Shown here: positions 23,279 through 30,121 of the stretch, one piece after another
Layout of the letters: each line of letters starts with the position of its first letter
Numbering within the stretch: the stretch's first letter is position 1
Source: an uncultured Actinoplanes sp.
GTDB lineage: Bacteria > Actinomycetota > Actinomycetes > Mycobacteriales > Micromonosporaceae
Length of the DNA stretch: 37,100 nucleotides
Direction of reading: 5' to 3'
NCBI RefSeq assembly: GCF_934643405.1
Contig: NZ_CAKUCL010000044.1
Location: 1-37,100, forward strand
The notes under the pieces: generated by a model
The model's database searches: none
What the model saw: only the letters and a program-made list of their open reading frames with translations
Told to the model about the DNA's origin: nothing
Program-made: the position numbers and the translations under genes

Positions 23279-24103
23279 ATGTCCTCCGCCACCTCGAACG
23301 TCAAAGGCACCGTCTCCCGGGCCGCCGACAGCAAGCCGCTGGAAATGCTGGCCCGGGCGGGCTTCGTCGGATACGGCATCCTTCACCTGCTGTTCGCGTG
23401 GATCGCCCTCCAGGTCGCGTTCGGCGCGTCCGGGCAGGAGAGCGACCAGTCCGGCGCGCTGCGGACCCTGGCCGGCACCGGATGGGGCAAGTTCCTTGTC
23501 ATCGCGATCGCGGTCGGACTCGTCGCGATGGCGATCTGGCAGGCGTTCGAGGCGGCGATCGGGGAGAGCGGCGTCGCCGGCAAGCAGGCCGTCTTCGAGC
23601 GCATCGTCTCGGCCTGCCGCGCGATCCTCTACCTCTACCTCGCCTGGACCGCCTGGAAGGTGTTCCGCGGCGCGAGCGCCTCGATGGCCGACAACCAGGA
23701 GAGCAAGTCGGCCGGGCTGATGGCCTCCTCCGGCGGCCGCTGGCTGGTGGGCCTGATCGGCGTCGTGGTCGCCGGCGTCGGCATCGGCATCTTCGTCTAC
23801 GGCCTGCTCAAGAAGTTCGAGAAGCACCTGAACACCCAGCAGATGACCGCGTCGGTGCGCACGTCGACGATCCGGCTCGGCATGGCGGGATACATGTCCA
23901 AGGGCGTCGCCTACACGATCGCGGGCGTTCTCTTCGTCGCCGCGGCGGTCACCTACGACCCGGACAAGGCACGCGGACTGGACGCCGCCCTCAAGACTCT
24001 CGCCTCCCAGTCGTACGGAGTATGGCTGCTCGCCGTGATCGCGCTGGGCATCGCGGCCTTCGGGATCTATTGCTTCGCGCAGGCCAAGTACCGCAAAGTG
24101 TGA
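23279..24103 (+). CDS. DUF1206 family membrane protein
   Basis: A 274-aa integral membrane protein made of three related two-helix units, each starting with a R-x-G-(F/M)-x-x-x-G motif: EMLARAGFVGYGILHLLFAWIAL, VSACRAILYLYLAWTAWKVF, and TIRLGMAGYMSKGVAYTIAGVLF. That is the DUF1206 architecture of six helices. Function is not established. The ATG at 23279 begins MSSATSNVKGTVSRAADS; the longer frame reaches only a weak start. It is followed by a hairpin and then by a mechanosensitive channel gene, so an envelope role is plausible by context. Confidence 0.85.
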   Translation: MSSATSNVKGTVSRAADSKPLEMLARAGFVGYGILHLLFAWIALQVAFGASGQESDQSGALRTLAGTGWGKFLVIAIAVGLVAMAIWQAFEAAIGESGVAGKQAVFERIVSACRAILYLYLAWTAWKVFRGASASMADNQESKSAGLMASSGGRWLVGLIGVVVAGVGIGIFVYGLLKKFEKHLNTQQMTASVRTSTIRLGMAGYMSKGVAYTIAGVLFVAAAVTYDPDKARGLDAALKTLASQSYGVWLLAVIALGIAAFGIYCFAQAKYRKV

Positions 24104-24138
24104 GCTAACTCCGACCTCGGCAGGAGAAGGTTGCTGCG

Positions 24139-24167
24139 CCGGTGACCCGGGCAAGGTGGGTCGCCGG
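24139..24167 (+). terminator. Hairpin between the DUF1206 and MscS genes
   Basis: CCGGTGACCC (24139-24148) and GGGTCGCCGG (24158-24167) form a 10-bp stem with one G-T pair and a 9-base loop, followed by TTC. It lies 36 bases after the stop of the DUF1206 gene and could end that transcript. No clear T-run. Confidence 0.45.
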
Positions 24168-24199
24168 TTCAGCAGTCCCATCCCCCGAGGAGAAAGCTC

Positions 24200-25393
24200 G
24201 TGCAGGCCGTCATGACCGCAATGATCGTCATCGCCGCCACGACGGGGCTCGCGATCGTGGTCGTCGAGGCCCTTCATTGGCTGGTCATACGCTTCGGCAG
24301 GCGGTCCGGGCTGGCCGCCGATCTGGCCCGGACCGCGCACCGGCCGTTCCTGGCGACCGTCACCGTCTTCGCCGTCCAGCAGTCGATCCGCGCCCTGGCC
24401 GGGGAGTTTCCGGGCCGCGCCGGCGTGCTGCACGCCCTGGTGATCGTGTTCATCGCGTCGTTCGCCTGGCTGGTCGCCGCGTTGGTGCTGGTGCTGGAGG
24501 ACCTGGCGCTCAGCCGGTGGCGCACCGACGTGCCGGACAACCTGAAGCGGCGGCGCTTCAAGACCCAGGTGGTGATCCTGCGGCGGGTCAGCGTCGCCGC
24601 CATCGTGATCATCGCGCTCGGCATCGCGCTGATGACCTTCCCCGGCATCCGGGCGCTCGGCGCCAGCGTGCTCGCCTCGGCCGGGCTGATCAGCGTCGTG
24701 GCCGCGCTGGCCGCGCAGAGCACGCTCGGCAACGTCTTCGCCGGGCTCCAGCTCGCGTTCTCCGACGCCGTACGGGTGGACGACGTGGTGGTGGTCGAGG
24801 GGGAGTGGGGCCGCATCGAGGAGCTCACCCTCACCTACGTGGCGCTGCAGATCTGGGACGACCGTCGGCTGCTGCTGCCCACCTCGTACTTCACCACCAA
24901 ACCCTTCCAGAACTGGACGCGTACGGGCTCCGCCGTGCTCGGCACCGCGGAGCTGGACGTGGACTGGTCGGTCCCGGTCGAGCCGCTGCGGGCCCAGCTG
25001 CGCACCGTGTGCGAGGGCTCGGAGCTGTGGGACGGCCGGGTCTGCGTGCTGCAGGTGACCGACGCGGTCGGCGGGCTGGTGCGGCTGCGGGCCCTGGTGA
25101 GCGCCGCCGACGCGCCCGCGCTGTGGGATCTGCGCTGCCTGGTGCGCGAGCGGCTGGTGGCGTACGTGTGGGAGAACCACAAGGACGCGCTGCCGCGCAC
25201 GCGCGCGGACATCGCCTCGGTCCCGCCCGCCCCGCCGTCCCCGTCGCCTGCGCCGGGATCCGCTCCGCTGCGCCCCCTGTTCCCCTCCGGGGACGACCGG
25301 GTCTTCTCCGGCGGCAATGACGCGGAGGCCCGGCGCGAGAAATTCGCCGGTCCGGACGAACAGGTACCGGTACCGGCCAAGCGACAGGATTGA
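24200..25393 (+). CDS. MscS-family mechanosensitive ion channel
   Basis: A 397-aa protein with four or five transmembrane helices in the first 175 residues. The pore helix follows the MscS pattern of small residues: GASVLASAGLISVVAALAAQSTLGNVFAGLQLAF. The beta domain continues with DAVRVDDVVVVEGEWGRIEEL, a conserved VxxxxGxVxxI form, then LQIWDDRRLLLPTSYFTTKPFQNWTR. The C-terminal 70 residues are Pro/Ser-rich and disordered. It would open under membrane tension to release solutes on hypo-osmotic shock. The GTG at 24200 has GAGGAGA about 8 bases upstream; an ATG at 24212 is a weaker alternative. Confidence 0.9.
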   Translation: MQAVMTAMIVIAATTGLAIVVVEALHWLVIRFGRRSGLAADLARTAHRPFLATVTVFAVQQSIRALAGEFPGRAGVLHALVIVFIASFAWLVAALVLVLEDLALSRWRTDVPDNLKRRRFKTQVVILRRVSVAAIVIIALGIALMTFPGIRALGASVLASAGLISVVAALAAQSTLGNVFAGLQLAFSDAVRVDDVVVVEGEWGRIEELTLTYVALQIWDDRRLLLPTSYFTTKPFQNWTRTGSAVLGTAELDVDWSVPVEPLRAQLRTVCEGSELWDGRVCVLQVTDAVGGLVRLRALVSAADAPALWDLRCLVRERLVAYVWENHKDALPRTRADIASVPPAPPSPSPAPGSAPLRPLFPSGDDRVFSGGNDAEARREKFAGPDEQVPVPAKRQD

Positions 25394-25440
25394 CTCGTGT
25401 CTGATCAGGGCATAAACCGGGACACGGAAAGGGGGACACG

Positions 25441-25881
25441 ATGGCCGATGTTCTGAAACCGTCCGGCACGGCCGGCCCGACCACCGAACAGACCACCGCC
25501 GAGCTGGTCCAGCAAGCGAGCGAGCAGGTTTCCCGGCTCGTTCGCAACGAGCTAGCGCTCGCCAAGGCGGAGCTCGCGGAAAAGGGCAAGCATGCCGGTA
25601 TCGGGATCGGCCTGTTCAGCGGCAGCGGCGTTTTCGCGCTGTACGGCACCGGAGCCCTGGTCGCCACGCTGATCGTAGTGTTCGACCTGTTCCTGCCGCT
25701 TTGGCTGGCCGCGCTCATCGTCACGGCCGCGCTTTTCCTGATCGCGGGAGTCCTCGCGCTGATCGGCAAGAGCCAGGTGTCCAAGGCGGTTCCGCCCGAA
25801 CCGAAGGCCGCGATCGAGAGCGTCAAGGCCGATGTCGATGAGGTGAAGCAGGCCGTGGCCAGGGAACGGGGTAAATCATGA
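25441..25881 (+). CDS. Actinobacterial phage-holin-family (Act_holin/DUF1469) membrane protein
   Basis: A 146-aa protein with an amphipathic N-terminus (ELVQQASEQVSRLVRNELALAKAELAEKGKHAG), two close transmembrane helices (about 57-80 and 87-110), and a charged C-terminal tail. That is the pattern of the chromosomal holin-like family PF07332, which is named from phage but has no shown lytic role. AAAGGGGG precedes the ATG. It overlaps the DUF3618 gene by 4 bases (ATGA) and is the first of a three-gene operon. Confidence 0.85.
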   Translation: MADVLKPSGTAGPTTEQTTAELVQQASEQVSRLVRNELALAKAELAEKGKHAGIGIGLFSGSGVFALYGTGALVATLIVVFDLFLPLWLAALIVTAALFLIAGVLALIGKSQVSKAVPPEPKAAIESVKADVDEVKQAVARERGKS

Positions 25882-26258
25882 GCGACAAGAACGGTACGCC
25901 GGACAAACCTTCGGTCGAGGAACTCCGGGCCGAGATCAAGCTGACCCGGGCCGAGCTCGGCGAGACGGTCCAGGCGCTCGCCGCCAAGGCCGACGTCAAG
26001 GCGCGGGCCCGGGAGCAGGTCGAGCAGACCAAGCAGAAGGCCAAGGACCAGGTGGAGCACACCCGGCAGGTGGTCATGCACCAGGCGGCCGAGGCCGCCG
26101 AGAAGGTCCGGTCCCGGGTACGGGCGGTCACCGAGCCGTCCGACGGATCGACCCCGGTCGCACGGGAAAGGGCCGGCAACGTTCCGGTTTCCCTCATCGT
26201 CGCCGGAGTCGTCGCATTGGCCGGCATCATCCTCATCGTGCGAGGGAGACGAAGTTGA
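25878..26258 (+). CDS. DUF3618 family protein
   Basis: A 126-aa protein. The N-terminal signature SVEELRAEIKLTRAELGETVQALAAKADVKARAREQV is the DUF3618 domain. A long coiled-coil-like charged helix runs to about residue 80 and a single C-terminal membrane helix (VPVSLIVAGVVALAGIILIV) ends in RGRRS. It is likely tail-anchored in the membrane with the helix in the cytoplasm. It shares overlaps of 4 bases with both neighbours, and DUF3618 is commonly found beside holin-family and DUF4235 genes in actinobacteria. Function unknown. Confidence 0.88.
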   Translation: MSDKNGTPDKPSVEELRAEIKLTRAELGETVQALAAKADVKARAREQVEQTKQKAKDQVEHTRQVVMHQAAEAAEKVRSRVRAVTEPSDGSTPVARERAGNVPVSLIVAGVVALAGIILIVRGRRS

Positions 26259-26527
26259 GCGGGAAGGTTGGCAAGCTCGCGTACAAGCCCGTGGGTTTGC
26301 TGTTGGGCATCGGCGCGGGCGCGATCGCCGGCTTCGTGTTCAAGGAGGTCTGGAAGGTGGCCTCCGGTGATGACGACGCACCCAACGCGACCGATGAGGA
26401 ACGCGGTTGGGGCGAGATTCTCGCGGCGGCCGCACTGCAAGGCGCGATCTTCGCTCTCGTGAAGGCGGCCGTCGATCGCACCGGAGCAGTGTCGGTGCGC
26501 AAACTTACTGGTCAATGGCCGGATTGA
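26255..26527 (+). CDS. DUF4235 family membrane protein
   Basis: A 90-aa protein with two membrane helices (KPVGLLLGIGAGAIAGFVFKEVWKV and GEILAAAALQGAIFALVKAAVDRTG). This is the DUF4235 pattern, including the conserved W-G-E-I-L-x-A-A-x-x-G-A/x-F. The start is a TTG embedded in the stop of the DUF3618 gene (TTGA), with GGGAG 7 bases upstream, which ties its translation to the preceding gene. Last gene of the operon, followed at once by a strong terminator. Confidence 0.85.
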   Translation: MSGKVGKLAYKPVGLLLGIGAGAIAGFVFKEVWKVASGDDDAPNATDEERGWGEILAAAALQGAIFALVKAAVDRTGAVSVRKLTGQWPD

Positions 26528-26544
26528 AAGTTGGTTAAGGGTTC

Positions 26545-26586
26545 AAGGTCTCCCACATCGCGAGAGCGAAGTGGGGGGCCTTTTCC
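26545..26586 (+). terminator. Rho-independent terminator of the holin/DUF3618/DUF4235 operon
   Basis: AAGGTCTCCCAC pairs with GTGGGGGGCCTT (two G-T pairs), and an inner TCGC-GAGA-GCGA stem-loop caps it; a TTTT run ends the structure at 26581-26584. This is one of the few terminators in the window with a real T-tract. Confidence 0.85.
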
Positions 26587-26830
26587 ATATCCGCCGACGT
26601 TTATTCGATTCGCTCCAGGGGCAGCTTTACGGGCCGCTTTTCAGGTAGAGTGTGCCCAGTTTTTGCGTACGTGGTTCGCTGCTTCCGCCGACGACCCACG
26701 CCGACCGTAAGGGTCAGGTCAAGGCGGATGGGACGTCCTCTGTTAGGCCGCCTCAACTCGGCGCCGCTGCTCGAAAACGGTCATCGGCCCGGGCTTCACA
26801 GGGTCGGCATTTTCAGAGGGAGAGTTCAGT
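26587..26830 (+). promoter_or_regulatory. Promoter and long 5' leader of the cold-shock gene
   Basis: About 245 bases without a gene. A TAGAGT hexamer near 26645 is a plausible -10, which would give an untranslated leader of roughly 175 bases, long as is typical of cold-shock mRNAs. TCCTCTG (26736-26742) can pair with CAGAGGG (26814-26820), which is part of the purine-rich ribosome binding site region just before the ATG, so the leader may switch translation. No reading frame in this stretch looks coding. Confidence 0.45.
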
Positions 26831-27034
26831 ATGGCGCAGGGAACCGTGAAGTGGTTCAACGCAGACAAGGGGTTCGGCTTCATCACCGTCGACGGCGGGG
26901 GTGCTGACGTGTTCGTCCACTTCTCGGCCATCCAGATGAGCGGTTACCGCAGTCTGGAGGAGAACCAGCGGGTCGAGTTCGAGATCGCCCAGGGCCAGAA
27001 GGGCCCGCAGGCGGAGCAGGTTCGCCCGCTCTGA
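26831..27034 (+). CDS. Cold-shock protein (CspA family)
   Basis: A complete 67-aa cold-shock domain that binds single-stranded nucleic acid. RNP1 is KGFGFI (residues 13-18) and RNP2 is VFVHF; the start GTVKWFNADKGFGFI and the end EFEIAQGQKGPQAEQVRPL are standard for actinobacterial Csp proteins. The ATG follows GAGGGAGAG by about 7 bases. The gene is monocistronic, with a terminator about 60 bases after the stop. Confidence 0.95.
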   Translation: MAQGTVKWFNADKGFGFITVDGGGADVFVHFSAIQMSGYRSLEENQRVEFEIAQGQKGPQAEQVRPL

Positions 27035-27096
27035 GACCATCCGGTCGGTCGTTGAGACCGGCTGCCGGTCGCCTGGCGGAGGCCGGCCAGATCGAG

Positions 27097-27134
27097 AAGC
27101 CCCCGCATTCCTCCTAGGAAGAATGCGGGGGCTT
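27097..27134. terminator. Strong terminator shared by the cold-shock gene and the convergent repeat-protein gene
   Basis: A perfect 14-bp stem: AAGCCCCCGCATTC (27097-27110) and GAATGCGGGGGCTT (27121-27134) around a 10-base loop, with A and T at the stem base giving a short U-tract on both strands. It lies between convergent genes, so it probably works both ways. Confidence 0.85.
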
Positions 27135-27148
27135 TGTCATGCCGTCCT

Positions 27149-28306
27149 TTATGCGCCTTTTCGCTTGGAGCGGCTGCGCAGGCGCTCACCGGCCACGATC
27201 GCTCCCAGCCCGGCCACCGCGACCACCGGCCCGATCACCGACCAGACTTCGACGCCGCTCATCCTGCTGCCGCCGATGACGTCCAGTCCCTGGAGGGTCC
27301 ACAGGGCGCCCAGGAAGAGGCCCAGGACACCCAGCGACATGGGTAGCCATCCGGTCAGCTTCCGGGTGGGTCCGGGGCCGGGGGCGGGCCCGGGCCCGGG
27401 CGGGGCGTTGCCCGGGGGCCCGTCGGGGTCGGCCGGCTGCGGATAGGCAACAGCGTCGACCGGCCGCCACCCCGCGGTCGGGCCGGACCCGCCGACCGGC
27501 TCGCCCGCCTGCGGACCGCCGACGTGCGGCAAACCTCCAGCCTGTGGCCGGCCGTTGCCGCCCCCGGGCGACGAACTCGCCCCCGAGCCGTCCGGCCAGC
27601 CGTCACCGCCGTGCGCCGACCCGGCGCCGGGCGGCCAGCCCTCACCGCCGTCCGGCGACCCGGCTTCGTGCGGCCAGCTACCACCGCCGTGCGGCGAACC
27701 GGCTTCGTGTGGCCAGCTACCACCGTCGTGCGGCGACCCGGCTTCGTGCGGCCAGCTATCACCGCCGTGCGGCGACCCGGCTTCGTGCGGCCAGCTATCA
27801 CCGCCGTCCGGCGAACCGGCACCGTGCGGCCAGCCCTCACCGGCATCGTGTGGCGAGCGTGTATCCGCGCCGGGCGGCCAGCCGTCGCCGCCGTGCGGCG
27901 AACCGGCGCCTTGCGGCCAGCCCTCACCGGTGGCCTGCGGTGTACCTGCGTCGCCGCCGTGCGGCGACGCCGACGCCGCGCCTCGCGGCCAGCCGTCGCC
28001 AGGGGCTTGCGCCGGAGCGGGGCCCGCCTCCTGGCGCCACCCGGCACCGACGCCCTGCGGCGACCGCGCGCCCGCACCCTGCGGCGGCCAGTTGTTACCG
28101 GCGGTCTGCGGCGAACCGGTGCCCGCGCCTCGCGGCGAACTGGTGCCCGCGCCCCGCGGCGAACCTGTACCCGCGCCCCGCGGCCAGCCTCCGCCCGCGG
28201 CCGGCGGGCGGGTGCCGGCGGACGGGGGTCGGGCGCCGTGGGGCGGGTTGCTGCCGCCCGGGCCCGGGGGCACCGCGGGGAAGGGGGATGTCGGTTCGTT
28301 CACCAT
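27149..28306 (-). CDS. Two-TM membrane protein with a long Pro/Gly-rich His-Trp repeat N-terminus
   Basis: A 385-aa protein. Residues 1-315 are low-complexity Pro/Gly/Ala/Ser. Within them residues about 137-240 form 13-residue repeats of the form SWPHEAGSPHGGD, with HGGDSW, HDGGSW and HGGGSW variants. The C-terminal 70 residues are a two-helix membrane domain (LPMSLGVLGLFLGALWTLQGLDVIGGSRMSG and WSVIGPVVAVAGLGAIVAG) ending in basic RLRSRSKRKGA; this domain by itself is a small conserved protein in other actinobacteria. The topology puts the repeats either outside or in the cytoplasm; the basic tail favours a cytoplasmic C-terminus and, with two helices, a cytoplasmic N-terminus. The ATG at 28306 overlaps the aldo/keto reductase stop by 7 bases, so they form one operon. 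Function unknown; metal binding is a hypothesis. Confidence 0.8.
   Translation of the reverse strand: MVNEPTSPFPAVPPGPGGSNPPHGARPPSAGTRPPAAGGGWPRGAGTGSPRGAGTSSPRGAGTGSPQTAGNNWPPQGAGARSPQGVGAGWRQEAGPAPAQAPGDGWPRGAASASPHGGDAGTPQATGEGWPQGAGSPHGGDGWPPGADTRSPHDAGEGWPHGAGSPDGGDSWPHEAGSPHGGDSWPHEAGSPHDGGSWPHEAGSPHGGGSWPHEAGSPDGGEGWPPGAGSAHGGDGWPDGSGASSSPGGGNGRPQAGGLPHVGGPQAGEPVGGSGPTAGWRPVDAVAYPQPADPDGPPGNAPPGPGPAPGPGPTRKLTGWLPMSLGVLGLFLGALWTLQGLDVIGGSRMSGVEVWSVIGPVVAVAGLGAIVAGERLRSRSKRKGA
27587..27835 (-). repeat. 39-bp in-frame tandem repeats
   Basis: About six copies of a 39-base unit in direct tandem, each encoding 13 residues (WPHEAGSPHGGDS-like). Central copies around 27660-27810 are nearly identical at DNA level, which points to recent expansion and to likely length variation between strains. 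There are no spacers between units. Confidence 0.85.
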
Positions 28307-29277
28307 CTGTTGTGAACCTGCGGGCGGATCAGCTCGTCGTAGATGGCCTTCACCTCGGTCAGGGTCGACTCCGGCAGCGGCGGCACGTCGGCGGCCTCGG
28401 CGTTCGCGCGGGCCTGCTGCGGGTTCCGGGCGCCGGGGATGACCACCGTGACGCCGTGCTGGTCGAGGACCCAGCGCAGAGCGAACTGCGCCATCGTCAC
28501 GCCGGACGGCACCAGCGGGCGCAGCCGGCGCACCGCCTGGAGACCCACCTCGTAGTCGACGCCGGAGAACGTCTCGCCCACGTCGAAGGCCTCGCCGTGG
28601 CGGTTGTAGTTCCGGTGGTCGTTCTCCCCGAAGGTGGTCTTCTCGTCGTACTTGCCGGAGAGCAGACCGCTGGCCAGCGGCACCCGGGCGATGATGCCGA
28701 CGCCGGCCTGGGCGGCCGCCGGCAGGACCTGCTCGAGCGGTTTGAGCCGGAACGCGTTCAGGATGATCTGCACGCTGGCGGTGCCGGGGCGGGCGATCGC
28801 GGCGAGGGCCTCGTCGACCTTCTCGACGCTGACGCCGTACGCACGAATGCGCTTTTCCTGCACGAGGGTGTCGAGCGCGTCGTACACCGCGTCGGTCGTG
28901 AAGACGGCCGTGGGCGGGGTGTGCAGCTGGACCAGGTCGAGCGTGTCGACGCCGAGGTTGGCGCGGGATCGGTCGGTCCAGGCGCGGAAGTTGTCGAGCG
29001 TGTAGTTGGCCGGGTCGAGGCTGGCGCGGCGGCCCATCTTGGTCGCGACGGTCAGCTGCGGCTTGCCCTTGATGAACGAGCCGATGATCTGCTCGCTGCG
29101 GCCGTCGCCATAGACGTCCGCCGTGTCGATGAAGGTGACGCCCGCGTCGACGGCCGCCTGCAGGGTCGCGTGCGCGTCGGCCTCGCTGACCTCGCCCCAG
29201 TCGGCGCCGAGCTGCCAGGCGCCCAGGCCGATCACTCCGACGGTGCGGCCCATCCTGCGAAAACTGCGATTCTCCAC
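28300..29277 (-). CDS. Aldo/keto reductase
   Basis: A 325-aa NAD(P)H-dependent AKR-fold enzyme of the YghZ/AKR11-type group. The catalytic tetrad can be placed at D51 (IDTADVYG), Y56, K80 (TVATKMG) and H119 (LDLVQLHTP). The cofactor end is ALRWVLDQHGVTVVIPGARNPQQ. It reduces carbonyls of unknown identity. The GTG at 29277 (VENRSFRRMGRTVGVIGLG) fits the family N-terminus; the open frame continues 72 bases upstream through the divergent promoter region and is not likely coding. It is divergent from the methyltransferase gene and followed by the repeat-protein gene in the same operon. Confidence 0.88.
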   Translation of the reverse strand: MENRSFRRMGRTVGVIGLGAWQLGADWGEVSEADAHATLQAAVDAGVTFIDTADVYGDGRSEQIIGSFIKGKPQLTVATKMGRRASLDPANYTLDNFRAWTDRSRANLGVDTLDLVQLHTPPTAVFTTDAVYDALDTLVQEKRIRAYGVSVEKVDEALAAIARPGTASVQIILNAFRLKPLEQVLPAAAQAGVGIIARVPLASGLLSGKYDEKTTFGENDHRNYNRHGEAFDVGETFSGVDYEVGLQAVRRLRPLVPSGVTMAQFALRWVLDQHGVTVVIPGARNPQQARANAEAADVPPLPESTLTEVKAIYDELIRPQVHNRW

Positions 29278-29315
29278 GCTCGGAACCCTACCGCTTGATC
29301 TGCTACCGTCATGCA

Positions 29316-29332
29316 AAACGTACGTACGGTTT
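29316..29332. promoter_or_regulatory. Palindromic operator candidate between two divergent genes
   Basis: The 17-base stretch starts AAA, has the perfect palindrome CGTACGTACG at 29319-29328, and ends GTTT. It lies between the divergent starts at 29277 and 29348. Dyads of this kind are typical TetR-family operators, but no TetR gene is in the window. Confidence 0.45.
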
Positions 29333-29347
29333 GAGAAGAGGTCAACC

Positions 29348-30106
29348 ATGTGGGATCCGGCCGTCTACGCGCGCTTCGGCACCGAACGGTCCCGGCCGTT
29401 CTTCGACCTGACCGGCCGGATCGGGGCCGGCCACCCACGCACCGTCGTCGATCTGGGCTGCGGCGACGGCAGCCTGACCGTCACGCTGGCCGAGCGCTGG
29501 CCGCAGGCCCGGGTCACCGGCATCGACTCCTCGCCCGAGATGATCGCGAAGGCGGTCGCGCGGGGCGGGCCGGTCCGGTTCGAGCAGGGGGATCTGCGCG
29601 AGTGGCGGCCCGGGCCGGAGGTGGACGTGCTGGTCACGAACGCCGCCCTGCAGTGGGTGCCGGAGCATCGGGAGCTGCTGCGGCGCTGGGCGGGTGAACT
29701 GCCGGCGGGCGCGTGGATCGCCATGCAGGTGCCGGGCAACTTCGACGCTCCCTCGCATCGGCTGCTGCGGGAGGTCGCGGACCGGCACGGCGTCCGGGAC
29801 CAGGCCCGCGATGCTCCGGTCGATGGGCCCGCGGCGTACGCAAACCTGTTCTTGACGTTGGGGGCGACGGTCGATGCCTGGGGCACCACCTATGTGCACC
29901 TGCTGAGCGACGAGGGGCCGGAGCACCCGGTCCTGCGGTGGATGGAGGGCACCGCGTTGCGACCCGTCAAGGCGGCGCTGGACGACAATGCATGGCAGTC
30001 GTTCCGGGCCGACCTGGACCGGGAACTGGTGGCGGCCTACCCGGCCGCCCACGGATACGTCGCGTTCGAGTTCCACCGCGTCTTCGTGGTGGCCCGGACC
30101 GCCTAG
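29348..30106 (+). CDS. tam: Trans-aconitate 2-methyltransferase
   Basis: A 252-aa class I SAM-dependent methyltransferase. WDPAVYARFGTERSRPFFDL is the Tam N-terminus. SAM motif I is VVDLGCGDGSLTVTLAERWP (34-52), followed by VTGIDSSPEMIAKA, and motif with DVLVTNAALQWVPEH. IAMQVPGNFDAPSH and the C-terminal YLRVWxTTY-like DAWGTTYVHLL fit the same family. The enzyme methylates trans-aconitate, a by-product that inhibits aconitase in the citric acid cycle. The ATG at 29348 has AAGAGG 6-8 bases upstream. It is 15 bases before the deaminase gene and probably co-transcribed with it. Confidence 0.9.
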   Translation: MWDPAVYARFGTERSRPFFDLTGRIGAGHPRTVVDLGCGDGSLTVTLAERWPQARVTGIDSSPEMIAKAVARGGPVRFEQGDLREWRPGPEVDVLVTNAALQWVPEHRELLRRWAGELPAGAWIAMQVPGNFDAPSHRLLREVADRHGVRDQARDAPVDGPAAYANLFLTLGATVDAWGTTYVHLLSDEGPEHPVLRWMEGTALRPVKAALDDNAWQSFRADLDRELVAAYPAAHGYVAFEFHRVFVVARTA

Positions 30107-30121
30107 CTGCGAGAGGGAACC

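Noticed and set aside
25441..25881. Holin-family gene as evidence for a prophage
   Set aside because: This family is a normal chromosomal actinobacterial gene next to DUF3618/DUF4235; no other phage genes are present.
27587..27835. Regular 39-base repeats looking like a CRISPR array
   Set aside because: The units are directly joined with no spacers, keep one reading frame inside a protein gene, and no cas genes are near.
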